Assembly: GCF_006970445.1 (NCBI RefSeq)
Contig: NZ_CP033877.1
Span: forward strand, 4,100,750-4,164,749
Source: Stenotrophomonas maltophilia
GTDB taxonomy: Bacteria; Pseudomonadota; Gammaproteobacteria; Xanthomonadales; Xanthomonadaceae
Direction of reading: 5' to 3'
DNA length: 64,000 bases
The position numbers were made by a program, and so were the translations under genes. Shown in pieces: positions 46,209-52,866 of the stretch. Below the pieces are notes generated by a model, which was given only the letters and a program-made list of their open reading frames with translations, had not been told where the DNA came from and made no database searches. How positions within the stretch are numbered: the first letter of the stretch is position 1; each line of letters begins with the position of its first letter.

Positions 46209-47684
46209 TCACAGGCCCTTGGCGGCCTGGGCGACGGCGCGGAACAGCGCGCGGCCCTTGTTCATCGTCTCGTCCCATTCCTTGTCCGGGTCCGAGTCGT
46301 AGACGATGCCGGCACCGGCCTGCACGTACAGGCGGCCATCCTTGATCACTGCGGTGCGGATCGCGATCGCGGTATCGGCATCGCCGTGCCAGCCGATGTA
46401 GCCGATGCTGCCGGCGTAGACATTGCGCTTGATCGGTTCCAGCTCGCGGATCACTTCCAGCGCGCGGATCTTCGGCGCGCCGCTGACCGTGCCGGCCGGG
46501 AACGTGGCGCGCAGCACGTCGGCATAGCTCAGGCCCGCCTGCAGCTGCCCGGTCACTTCGCTGACGATGTGCATGACGTGGCTGTAGCGCTCGATCACGA
46601 ACTGCTCGCCCACTTCCACGGTGCCCGCCTTGGACACGCGACCGGCATCGTTGCGGCCGAGGTCGATCAGCATCAGGTGCTCGGCGCGTTCCTTCGGATC
46701 GGCCAGCAATTCGGCTTCCAGCGCCAGGTCCTGCTCAACGGTGGCACCGCGCGGGCGGGTACCGGCGATCGGGCGCACGGTGACTTCGCCATCCTGCAGG
46801 CGCACCAGGATTTCCGGTGAGGAACCGACTACCTGCAGGTCGCCGACATCCAGGAAATACATGTACGGCGACGGATTCAGTGCACGCAGCGCGCGGTACA
46901 CATCCACCGGGCGCGCCTTGAACGGCACGCTCAGGCGCTGGCTGAGCACCACCTGGAAGATGTCACCGGCGCGGATGTACTCCTTGCTGCGCTGGACCGC
47001 ATCGACGAAGCCTTCGCGGGTGAAACCGGAAACGAAATCGGACTCGTCCAGCACGTCGCTGTTGAGCGGCGCCGGGTAGCCGGCGCCCGGTGCACGCAGC
47101 TTCGCGGTCAACGCATCCAGGCGCGCCTGCGCCTGCTCGAAGGCGCCGTCGACGCGCGGGTCGGCATGCACGATCAGGTACAGCCGGCCCTTGAGGTTGT
47201 CGAACACCGCCAGTTCGTTGGAATCGAGCAGCAGGATGTCCGGGGTACCCAGTTCATCGCGGCCGGCCGGCGGGGCCAGGCGCGGCTCGATGTAGCCGAT
47301 GCACTCGAAGCCGAACCAGCCGACCAGGCCACCGGTGAAGCCCGGCAGGCCTTCCAGCTTCGGCACCGAGTGGGCGCTGCGCAGCGCCTCGACTTCGGCG
47401 AACGGGTCGGCCACCTCGCGGGTGTCCACCACCTGGCCGTCTTCGCGCACGGTCAGCGTGTGGCCATGGAAGGCATACACGCGGCGCGCCGGCAGGCCGA
47501 TGATCGAGTAACGACCAAAGCGCTCGCCGCCTTCGACGGATTCAAACAGGTAGGTATTGGGGCCGTCGGCGAGCTTCAGATAGACCGAAAGCGGCGTGTC
47601 CAGGTCGGACAGCACTTCACGGACGACGGGAATATGGGTATGGCCTTCAGCGGCCTGCAGCTGAAACTGAGCGTGCGAGTTCAA
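46209..47684 (-). CDS. trpE: Anthranilate synthase component I
   Basis: A 491-residue enzyme that makes anthranilate from chorismate and glutamine-derived ammonia. The N-terminal domain carries the feedback site region ('LDTPLSVYLKLADGPNTYLF', 'ESVEGGERFGRYSIIG'), and the C-terminal chorismate-binding domain has 'VRPIAGTRPRGAT', 'LIDLGRNDAGRV', 'FPAGTVSGAPKIRA' and 'AGAGIVYDSDP'. The start is TTG at 47684 (M-N-S-H-A-Q), with AAGGAAAG just upstream; longer starts would extend into the leader. A Trp-rich upstream ORF overlaps this start in another frame and probably controls it. First gene of the trpE-SIMPL-trpG-trpD-trpC-HAD group. Confidence 0.95.
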   Translation of the reverse strand: MNSHAQFQLQAAEGHTHIPVVREVLSDLDTPLSVYLKLADGPNTYLFESVEGGERFGRYSIIGLPARRVYAFHGHTLTVREDGQVVDTREVADPFAEVEALRSAHSVPKLEGLPGFTGGLVGWFGFECIGYIEPRLAPPAGRDELGTPDILLLDSNELAVFDNLKGRLYLIVHADPRVDGAFEQAQARLDALTAKLRAPGAGYPAPLNSDVLDESDFVSGFTREGFVDAVQRSKEYIRAGDIFQVVLSQRLSVPFKARPVDVYRALRALNPSPYMYFLDVGDLQVVGSSPEILVRLQDGEVTVRPIAGTRPRGATVEQDLALEAELLADPKERAEHLMLIDLGRNDAGRVSKAGTVEVGEQFVIERYSHVMHIVSEVTGQLQAGLSYADVLRATFPAGTVSGAPKIRALEVIRELEPIKRNVYAGSIGYIGWHGDADTAIAIRTAVIKDGRLYVQAGAGIVYDSDPDKEWDETMNKGRALFRAVAQAAKGL

Positions 47685-47796
47685 GACGACTTTCCTTCCG
47701 GGACACAGCGTTATGGGGGCGGACGACGGCAACGGGCCACCATCGCCACCAACGGCGTGCGGAAGAAAGGGTATGCGGGGTCGTCAGGCTGGACAC
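47647..47796 (-). CDS. Trp-rich upstream ORF overlapping the trpE start (candidate leader peptide)
   Basis: A reading frame of up to 49 codons (GTG at 47796) contains R-R-W-W-R-W-W, the Trp codons lying at 47751-47737. It runs past the trpE TTG and stops 38 bases inside trpE in a different frame. Four Trp codons in five is far beyond chance and matches the logic of trp leader peptides. The minus strand has a possible promoter just upstream (TTCCCC, 17 bases, TACAGT). No clear terminator hairpin follows, so control may act through ribosome stalling at the trpE start. The exact start codon is uncertain. Confidence 0.6.
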   Translation of the reverse strand: MSSLTTPHTLSSARRWWRWWPVAVVRPHNAVSRKESRLELARSVSAAGR

Positions 47797-47903
47797 CCCT
47801 TGACTGTATCGCAGCTTGGACGGGAGGGGAACCCTGTGAAACTGAACCACGACAAGCACGGGGCCGATGGCGGGGACCTGTGGCGGCGACCGGCGCGGGA
47901 ACC

Positions 47904-47995
47904 GGTAGAGTCGACTGTTAGTCGACTGCTCTTCGTCCCGACGGCGTAAAACCCCCCGCGCTACGCGCGCAAGTCGACTGACAGTCGACTCTACC
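47904..47995. repeat. SMAG variant pair with GTCGACT stems
   Basis: GGTAG-headed GTCGACTGTTAGTCGAC at 47904-47929 and an inverted copy ending CTCTACC at 47970-47995. Between them lies a GC-rich hairpin. The remainder of the 47797-48016 spacer shows no gene. Confidence 0.8.
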
Positions 47996-48016
47996 CTTCG
48001 CCCCTATCGGTCGGCT

Positions 48017-48952
48017 CTACCCCTGCCCAGCCAGCAACGGGCAGTCGGCCGGCAGATGCATCCTCACCCTGCCCGGCACGCACTCGACGCGGAAGTGACG
48101 GGCCTGCACGGGCTCGCCGTCCAGGTTGAGCGTCAACGGGCGCTCGGATTCCACCTGCAGCCACGGCAGGCGCGCGCGCGTCGCCAGCTGTTCCAGCGCG
48201 GCCTGGGTACCGGACTTCAGCATCTGGCCAAGCGTGGCGGTGACTTCACCTTCCAGCTCCGGAAGCACCGTCACGTCCAGCTGCCCGTCATCGATCAGTG
48301 CCTGTGGGCACAACTGCTGGCCACCACCGGCCTGGCGGCCATTGCCGATACCGAGTGCGATGAAGTCGCCTTGCCACGCGAAATCCGGGCCCGACAGCCG
48401 CGCATTGATCGGCTCGATCCGCCCCAGCTTTGCAATGCCGGTAATCACGTAGGCCAGCCCGCCCAGCATCTTCTTCAAGCCGGCATCGGTCTCCACCGTC
48501 ACCTGCGTGCCGAAGCCCCCGCTGGCAAGATTGGCACACCACCAGGGCGTGCCATCGGCGTCTACACGCAACAGGTCGACGGCACGCGGCGCCGCCTGCG
48601 AGATCAATGCGAAGGCCTCCTTCGGCGCGGCCGGGATACCGGCCGAGGTGGCGAAATCGTTGGCGGTCCCCATCGGAATCAGTGCCAGTGATGGCAGCGC
48701 ATCCGCCGGTTCCTCGCGATGCGCCAGCGTTTCTGCAACCGCGCTGAGCGTGCCATCGCCACCGGCGGCCACGATCACGTCCACGCCATGATCGATGGCC
48801 TCGGCTACGTAGCGCTCGGCGTCGCCGTCCTCCCAGGTCACCCGCACGTCCAGCTGCACGCCCTGCCCGCGCCAATGGCCGACGGCGTCGCGCAGCTCAT
48901 CGTTGCCTGCGGATTTGCCATTGAGGATCAGGCGCCAGCGCGGGGTGGTCAT
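48017..48952 (-). CDS. yegS: YegS-like lipid (diacylglycerol) kinase
   Basis: A 311-residue kinase of the YegS/BmrU/diacylglycerol-kinase catalytic family. It has '[10 protein letters not shown]' at the N-terminus, the nucleotide loop '[20 protein letters not shown]' and '[17 protein letters not shown]', all diagnostic. The C-terminal domain is the expected beta-sandwich. E. coli YegS phosphorylates phosphatidylglycerol in vitro; the natural substrate is unsettled. The ATG at 48952 gives the family N-terminus. The GTCGAC repeat pair lies just past its 3' end. It is divergent from the sRNA candidate. Confidence 0.92.
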   Translation of the reverse strand: MTTPRWRLILNGKSAGNDELRDAVGHWRGQGVQLDVRVTWEDGDAERYVAEAIDHGVDVIVAAGGDGTLSAVAETLAHREEPADALPSLALIPMGTANDFATSAGIPAAPKEAFALISQAAPRAVDLLRVDADGTPWWCANLASGGFGTQVTVETDAGLKKMLGGLAYVITGIAKLGRIEPINARLSGPDFAWQGDFIALGIGNGRQAGGGQQLCPQALIDDGQLDVTVLPELEGEVTATLGQMLKSGTQAALEQLATRARLPWLQVESERPLTLNLDGEPVQARHFRVECVPGRVRMHLPADCPLLAGQG

Positions 48953-49007
48953 GCAGAGCTTCCAGGACGGGGCGGCACAGGCTAGCAATGCGCCGTTTGT
49001 CCGCAGT

Positions 49008-49134
49008 GAATGTCACGCAGGTGTCATTCAGCTGCTGGAGAATGGAAGGCCATAGCAGGGACGATGGATGGAGGCAGGATCAGCCTCCCACGCATGCAGC
49101 AAGGCCACGCCAGTGATTGGCGTGGCTTTTTTTT
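49008..49134 (+). ncRNA. Candidate GGA-rich small RNA with intrinsic terminator
   Basis: On the plus strand, where no gene is annotated between 48953 and 49233, six GGA motifs occur within 43 bases (49037, 49044, 49059, 49066, 49070, 49077). The last lies in the loop of a GAGGC-AGGATCA-GCCTC hairpin (49071-49087), the classical CsrA/RsmA site. A strong terminator closes the segment. An imperfect inverted repeat, GAATGTCAC / GTGTCATTC (49008-49029), precedes it and could be an operator or a 5' hairpin. A -10/-35 promoter is not clear, so the 5' end is a guess. Confidence 0.5.
49104..49134 (+). terminator. Strong plus-strand terminator without an annotated upstream gene
   Basis: Stem GCCACGCCA / TTGGCGTGGC with a short loop followed by T8. 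On the minus strand the T-run would precede the hairpin, so it works only for plus-strand transcription. Confidence 0.92.
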
Positions 49135-49146
49135 GGGGTGCGCAGG

Positions 49147-49223
49147 GAGTCCGAACCAAGGTTCGCACCCACCGGGTTGCGGTTCGCACCCACCCGGTTG
49201 GTAGATCCACGCCATGCGTGGAT
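49147..49223. repeat. Short hairpins including a SMAG copy
   Basis: A GGTTCGCACC-containing imperfect palindrome repeated at 49147-49192 and a GTAGATCCACGCCATGCGTG hairpin at 49201-49223, just past the acetyltransferase stop. Confidence 0.75.
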
Positions 49224-49233
49224 GCACTTCGCT

Positions 49234-49725
49234 TCAGCCGTTGGCGAAATCGTGCAGCGCCTGGCCCTGCAACCGGTACACGGTCCACTCGTCCTGCGGC
49301 GTGGCGCCAACGGCGGTGTAGAACTCGATGGCCGGGGTGTTCCAATCCAGCACCGACCATTCGAAGCGGCCGCAACCCTCGGCCACGGCCTGGCGCGCGA
49401 TGTACTTCAGCAGCGCCTTGCCAGCGCCTGCGCCGCGCTTTTCCTGGCTGACATACAGGTCTTCCAGGTAGATGCCCTTGCGGCCCAGCCAAGTCGAATA
49501 GTTGTAGAAATACACGGCGTAGCCGATGGCCTCGCCGTCGGCTTCGCAGATCAGCGCGCGCGCCGTGGCATCTGCACCGAACAGGCTCTCGGCGATGCCG
49601 ATCTCATCGGTCTGCACCGAATGCTCGGCCTTCTCGTAGATCGCCAGCTCACGGATGAAATGCAGGATCAGGCCGGCGTCGGCCACGGTGGCCGGGCGGA
49701 TGTTCAACAGGGCCACCGTGCTCAT
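49234..49725 (-). CDS. GNAT family N-acetyltransferase, SSAT/thialysine-type
   Basis: A 163-residue acetyl-CoA-dependent acetyltransferase. The acetyl-CoA loop is 'VSQEKRGAGAGKALLKY', preceded by 'GIYLEDLYV' and followed by 'FEWSVLDWNTPAIEFYTAVG'. This arrangement is typical of the spermidine/spermine or thialysine N-acetyltransferase branch, so a diamine or polyamine substrate is plausible. It starts 3 bases after the rpe stop on the same strand, which suggests co-translation. Cytoplasmic. The actual substrate is unproven. Confidence 0.88.
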   Translation of the reverse strand: MSTVALLNIRPATVADAGLILHFIRELAIYEKAEHSVQTDEIGIAESLFGADATARALICEADGEAIGYAVYFYNYSTWLGRKGIYLEDLYVSQEKRGAGAGKALLKYIARQAVAEGCGRFEWSVLDWNTPAIEFYTAVGATPQDEWTVYRLQGQALHDFANG

Positions 49726-49728
49726 GGC

Positions 49729-50406
49729 TCAGCCCCGCGCCGCAGCGACGTTGGCGCGCATCTGCGCGATCACGTCCTGGTAGCTGGTCTTGGCGTTGAA
49801 GATGGCCGAACCGGCGACGAAGGTATCGGCACCGGCGGCAGCGATCTCACCGATGTTGTCGGCCTTCACGCCACCGTCGATCTCCAGGCGGATGTCCTTG
49901 CCGCTGGCATCGATCATCTTGCGCACCACCTTCAGCTTGTCCAGCGCCGAGGGGATGAAGGCCTGGCCGCCGAAGCCCGGGTTGACCGACATCAGCAGCA
50001 CCAGGTCCAGGTCATCCAGCACCCAGTCGAGGATGTCCACCGGGGTGGCCGGATTGAGCACGATGCCCGGCTTGCAGCCCAGCGAACGGATCAGCTGGAT
50101 GGTGCGGTGCACGTGACGGCTCGCCTCCGGATGGAAGCTGATGTAGGTGGCACCGGCCTCGGCGAAGTCCGGGATGATGCGGTCCACCGGCTCGACCATC
50201 AGGTGCACGTCGATCGGCGCGGTGACGCCGTGCTTGCGCAGCGCCTGGCAGACCATCGGGCCGATGGTCAGGTTCGGCACGTAGTGGTTGTCCATCACGT
50301 CGAAGTGGACCCAGTCCGCACCGGCAGCGAGGACGTTGTCGACTTCCTCGCCGAGGCGGGCGAAGTTGGCGGACAGGATGGAGGGGGCGATGAGGCAGTG
50401 GGACAT
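49729..50406 (-). CDS. rpe: Ribulose-phosphate 3-epimerase
   Basis: A 225-residue TIM-barrel enzyme that interconverts ribulose 5-phosphate and xylulose 5-phosphate. Metal and catalytic residues are in '[17 protein letters not shown]', '[14 protein letters not shown]', '[11 protein letters not shown]', '[14 protein letters not shown]' and '[11 protein letters not shown]'. The ATG at 50406 gives the standard N-terminus; the longer ORF adds five residues. It lies between the small J protein gene and the acetyltransferase gene. Confidence 0.98.
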   Translation of the reverse strand: MSHCLIAPSILSANFARLGEEVDNVLAAGADWVHFDVMDNHYVPNLTIGPMVCQALRKHGVTAPIDVHLMVEPVDRIIPDFAEAGATYISFHPEASRHVHRTIQLIRSLGCKPGIVLNPATPVDILDWVLDDLDLVLLMSVNPGFGGQAFIPSALDKLKVVRKMIDASGKDIRLEIDGGVKADNIGEIAAAGADTFVAGSAIFNAKTSYQDVIAQMRANVAAARG

Positions 50407-50435
50407 GGCCGGGCCTTGCAACGAGGGGAAAGGGG

Positions 50436-50765
50436 TCAGCGCTTGCGCAGGGTCTTGATGCGGTCGTAGGCGGCATTGATGCGCCGCGACTTCTGCTCGG
50501 CCTGCTGCTGCAGCTCGGGGGCGGCGCCGCCAAGCTTGTCGGGGTGGTACTGCGAGATCAGCTTGCGATAGGCGCGCTCGACCTCGGCATCGGTGGCCTC
50601 GGAGGTCAGCCCCAGCTCCCGGTACGGGTTCTCCTTGTTCAGGCGGAACCAGTCCGAATCGAAGGCATGGCCGATCAGCAGGCCGACCACCGCGCCGAAC
50701 AGCGGATTGGGCCGGAACAGCAGGGCGCCGGCGATGAATCCGAGCAGTTTTCCGTACCAGCGCAT
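50436..50765 (-). CDS. Small membrane-anchored J-domain protein (DjlA-like)
   Basis: A 109-residue protein. The N-terminal ~36 residues ('[17 protein letters not shown]', '[13 protein letters not shown]') match the membrane anchor of the co-chaperone DjlA. The C-terminal half is a J domain with the HPD tripeptide in '[12 protein letters not shown]', which stimulates DnaK ATPase activity. The central TerB-like domain of DjlA is missing, so this is a short form. The ATG at 50765 fits the DjlA N-terminus. It starts upstream of rpe and the two are probably co-transcribed. Confidence 0.85.
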   Translation of the reverse strand: MRWYGKLLGFIAGALLFRPNPLFGAVVGLLIGHAFDSDWFRLNKENPYRELGLTSEATDAEVERAYRKLISQYHPDKLGGAAPELQQQAEQKSRRINAAYDRIKTLRKR

Positions 50766-50906
50766 GGCGCTCCGGGGTCGACCGACGAAATGGACGCTCA
50801 TTTTACGTCACAGCGGGCCCGGACGGCTTTACACTAGGCCGCCCGCTGGTCAGCGGGCCCGCCGGGTCCGTTGGGCAGCCGTATCGACAACGCCCCAGGA
50901 GTGCCC

Positions 50907-51833
50907 GTGCCAACCACGCTGTTGCAATCCGATCTCCCCGGCCTGCCCTTGCGCCACCGCGGCAAGGTGCGTGATGTGTTCGATATCCCGCGCGAGCGGC
51001 TGCCTGCAGGGACCCCGCCGGGCGATTACCTGCTGATGGTGGCCACCGATCGCCTGTCGGCGTTCGACGTGGTCCTGCCCGACCCGATCCCGGGCAAGGG
51101 CGAAATGCTCTGCCAGGTGTCCAATTTCTGGTTCGCCAAGACCGCGCACCTGATGCCCAACCACCTGACCGGCATCGACGTGGCCAGCGTGCTGCCCGAG
51201 GGCGTGGACCCGGCCCTGTACGCCAAGCGTGCGGTGGTCACCCGCAAGCTGAAGCCGGTGCCGGTGGAAGCGATCGCCCGCGGCTACCTGATCGGCAGCG
51301 GCTGGAAGGATTACCAGCGCACCGGCAAGGTCAGCGGTATCGACCTGCCCGACGGCCTGCGCCAGGCCGAACAGCTGCCCGAGCCGATCTTCACCCCCTC
51401 GACCAAGGCCGCCGTGGGCGACCATGACGAGAACATCGATTTCGACGCAATGGTGAAGCAGGTCGGTGCGGACCTGGCCGAGCGCGTGCGCGACGCCACC
51501 CTGCGCATCTACAAGTTCGCCGCTGATTACGCCCGCGAGCGCGGCATCATCCTGGCCGACACCAAGTTCGAGTTCGGTACCGACGCCGATGGCCGCCTGT
51601 ACATCATGGACGAGATGCTGACGCCGGATTCCTCGCGTTACTGGCCGGCCGACGAGTACGAAGTGGGCACCAGCCCGCCGAGCTACGACAAGCAGTTCGT
51701 GCGTGACTACCTGGAGACGCTGGACTGGGGCAAGACCGCGCCGGGCCCGACCATTCCGGCCGAAATCATCGAGCGCACCCGCGCCAAGTACGCCGAGGCG
51801 CTGCAGCGCCTGGCCGGGATCAGCGTCGACTGA
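50907..51833 (+). CDS. purC: Phosphoribosylaminoimidazole-succinocarboxamide synthase
   Basis: A 308-residue SAICAR synthase of purine synthesis, the long form found in yeast and many proteobacteria. Diagnostic parts are '[12 protein letters not shown]', '[18 protein letters not shown]', '[17 protein letters not shown]', '[12 protein letters not shown]' and '[12 protein letters not shown]'. The start is GTG at 50907, with AGGAG 5 bases upstream; another in-frame GTG lies two codons before, inside the ribosome site. A GC-rich hairpin follows the stop. Single-gene unit, divergent from the small J protein gene. Confidence 0.97.
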   Translation: MPTTLLQSDLPGLPLRHRGKVRDVFDIPRERLPAGTPPGDYLLMVATDRLSAFDVVLPDPIPGKGEMLCQVSNFWFAKTAHLMPNHLTGIDVASVLPEGVDPALYAKRAVVTRKLKPVPVEAIARGYLIGSGWKDYQRTGKVSGIDLPDGLRQAEQLPEPIFTPSTKAAVGDHDENIDFDAMVKQVGADLAERVRDATLRIYKFAADYARERGIILADTKFEFGTDADGRLYIMDEMLTPDSSRYWPADEYEVGTSPPSYDKQFVRDYLETLDWGKTAPGPTIPAEIIERTRAKYAEALQRLAGISVD

Positions 51834-51840
51834 TCCACCT

Positions 51841-51866
51841 GCGCCCCCGGCCTGGCCGGGGGCGTT
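51841..51866 (+). terminator. GC-rich hairpin after purC
   Basis: Stem CGCCCCCGGCC / GGCCGGGGGCG with a tiny loop, 7 bases past the stop. The T-run is short (GTTCT), so termination may be partial. Confidence 0.6.
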
Positions 51867-51874
51867 CTGAATGC

Positions 51875-52017
51875 GATAGTGCCGGCCGCTGGCCGGCAAC
51901 CTCAGCGAACACCTGCAGCCAGGCATGGCCTGGCTCTACGACGGTTGCCTGGGGTAGTGCCGGCCGCTGGCCGGCAACCTCGGTGAACACCTGCAGCCAG
52001 GCATGGCCTGACTCTAC
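51875..52017. repeat. Tandemly duplicated SMAG dimer
   Basis: Two direct copies of a ~65-base unit, 51875-51939 and 51953-52017, differing at only a few bases. Each unit is a GTAG (or ATAG)-headed CCGGCCGC hairpin, a short middle part, and a second hairpin (AGCCAGGCATGGCCTG) ending CTAC. Confidence 0.9.
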
Positions 52018-52047
52018 TGACGGGTCCGGCGGGAGTATGCTGGCCGC

Positions 52048-52533
52048 ATGCAGACATCCACCGAGCTTGCGCGGCCGATCGACCGCTATTTCGCCAGCTA
52101 CTCCGACGACCACCGCAATGTGATCAACCAGCGCATCCACGTGGTGGCTGTACCGGCGATCCTGTGGTCGGTGGTGGCCCTGCTGTGGTGCCTGCCACCG
52201 CTGATCACCTGGTTCCAGTACGGCATCTGGTCGGCGTTCGCGATGTTCAGCGCCTGGTGCTTCTACAACAAGCTGTCGCGCCCGCTGGGCATCGGCATGC
52301 TCATCCAGTTCTTCGTGTTCGGCTGCCTGTGCCGCCTGCTGGAGGCCGAGATCGGCCTGCATGCCCTGCGCTGGCTGGCGGTGGGGGTGTTCGTGGTGGC
52401 CTGGATCGCGCAGTTCATCGGCCACAAGTTCGAGGGCCGCAAGCCCAGCTTCCTGACCGACCTGACCTACCTGCTGATCGGCCCGGCCTGGGTGATGGCC
52501 AAGTTCTACCGCAAGCTCGACTGGCGCTATTGA
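52048..52533 (+). CDS. Mpo1-like (DUF962) membrane dioxygenase
   Basis: A 161-residue membrane protein of the DUF962/Mpo1 family. Yeast Mpo1 is an Fe(II)-dependent dioxygenase in alpha-oxidation of 2-hydroxy fatty acids. The iron-binding histidines should be those in 'SDDHRNVINQRIHVVAVP' and 'FIGHKFEGRKPSFLTDL'. Four hydrophobic segments lie between and after these motifs. The ATG at 52048 is the clear start. No lipid gene is adjacent, so the substrate is unknown. It lies alone between purC and the mrp operon. Confidence 0.85.
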   Translation: MQTSTELARPIDRYFASYSDDHRNVINQRIHVVAVPAILWSVVALLWCLPPLITWFQYGIWSAFAMFSAWCFYNKLSRPLGIGMLIQFFVFGCLCRLLEAEIGLHALRWLAVGVFVVAWIAQFIGHKFEGRKPSFLTDLTYLLIGPAWVMAKFYRKLDWRY

Positions 52534-52866
52534 TCTGCCGGCGGCCGACAGCGGCCGTCGTTTCCTGAACGGGCGGATTCCATCACCCACACTCCACGGC
52601 GGCCCTGCCAGCCTGCGCCGGTGACTCGCTCCCCGCTTCCCGCCCGTCGATGGCAGCCCCTGTGCGACAGGGCCTGCGGTCTCCCTGCGTGGGCGTAGGG
52701 TGTCCCCCGAGGGCAACCGGGGAGGGACTGCAGGAACGCGATGCTGCGCCGCAGAAAAAATGAATCAGCGGACGTTACATGCAATTGATCGCTGTTCGGT
52801 GGGTTTCGGCGACATTTCGCAGCCTGTTATCCTCCCTGACCTGCTCGTGAATCATGGATTCCCTGC
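52534..52866 (+). promoter_or_regulatory. Hairpin-bearing leader region of the mrp operon
   Basis: A 333-base gap without a gene. It contains stem CCCCG/CGGGG (52705-52722), an imperfect CTGC...GCAG stem (52728-52754) followed by A6, and an AT-richer stretch (52765-52832) with a possible -10 (TTATCC near 52827). I see no recognised riboswitch consensus. Promoter and any RNA control of the operon should lie here. Confidence 0.4.

Noticed and set aside
49010..49204. A 64-codon ORF over the sRNA candidate
   Set aside because: It crosses the strong terminator and its T-run, has no good ribosome site and no recognisable sequence, so a non-coding transcript is the better reading.
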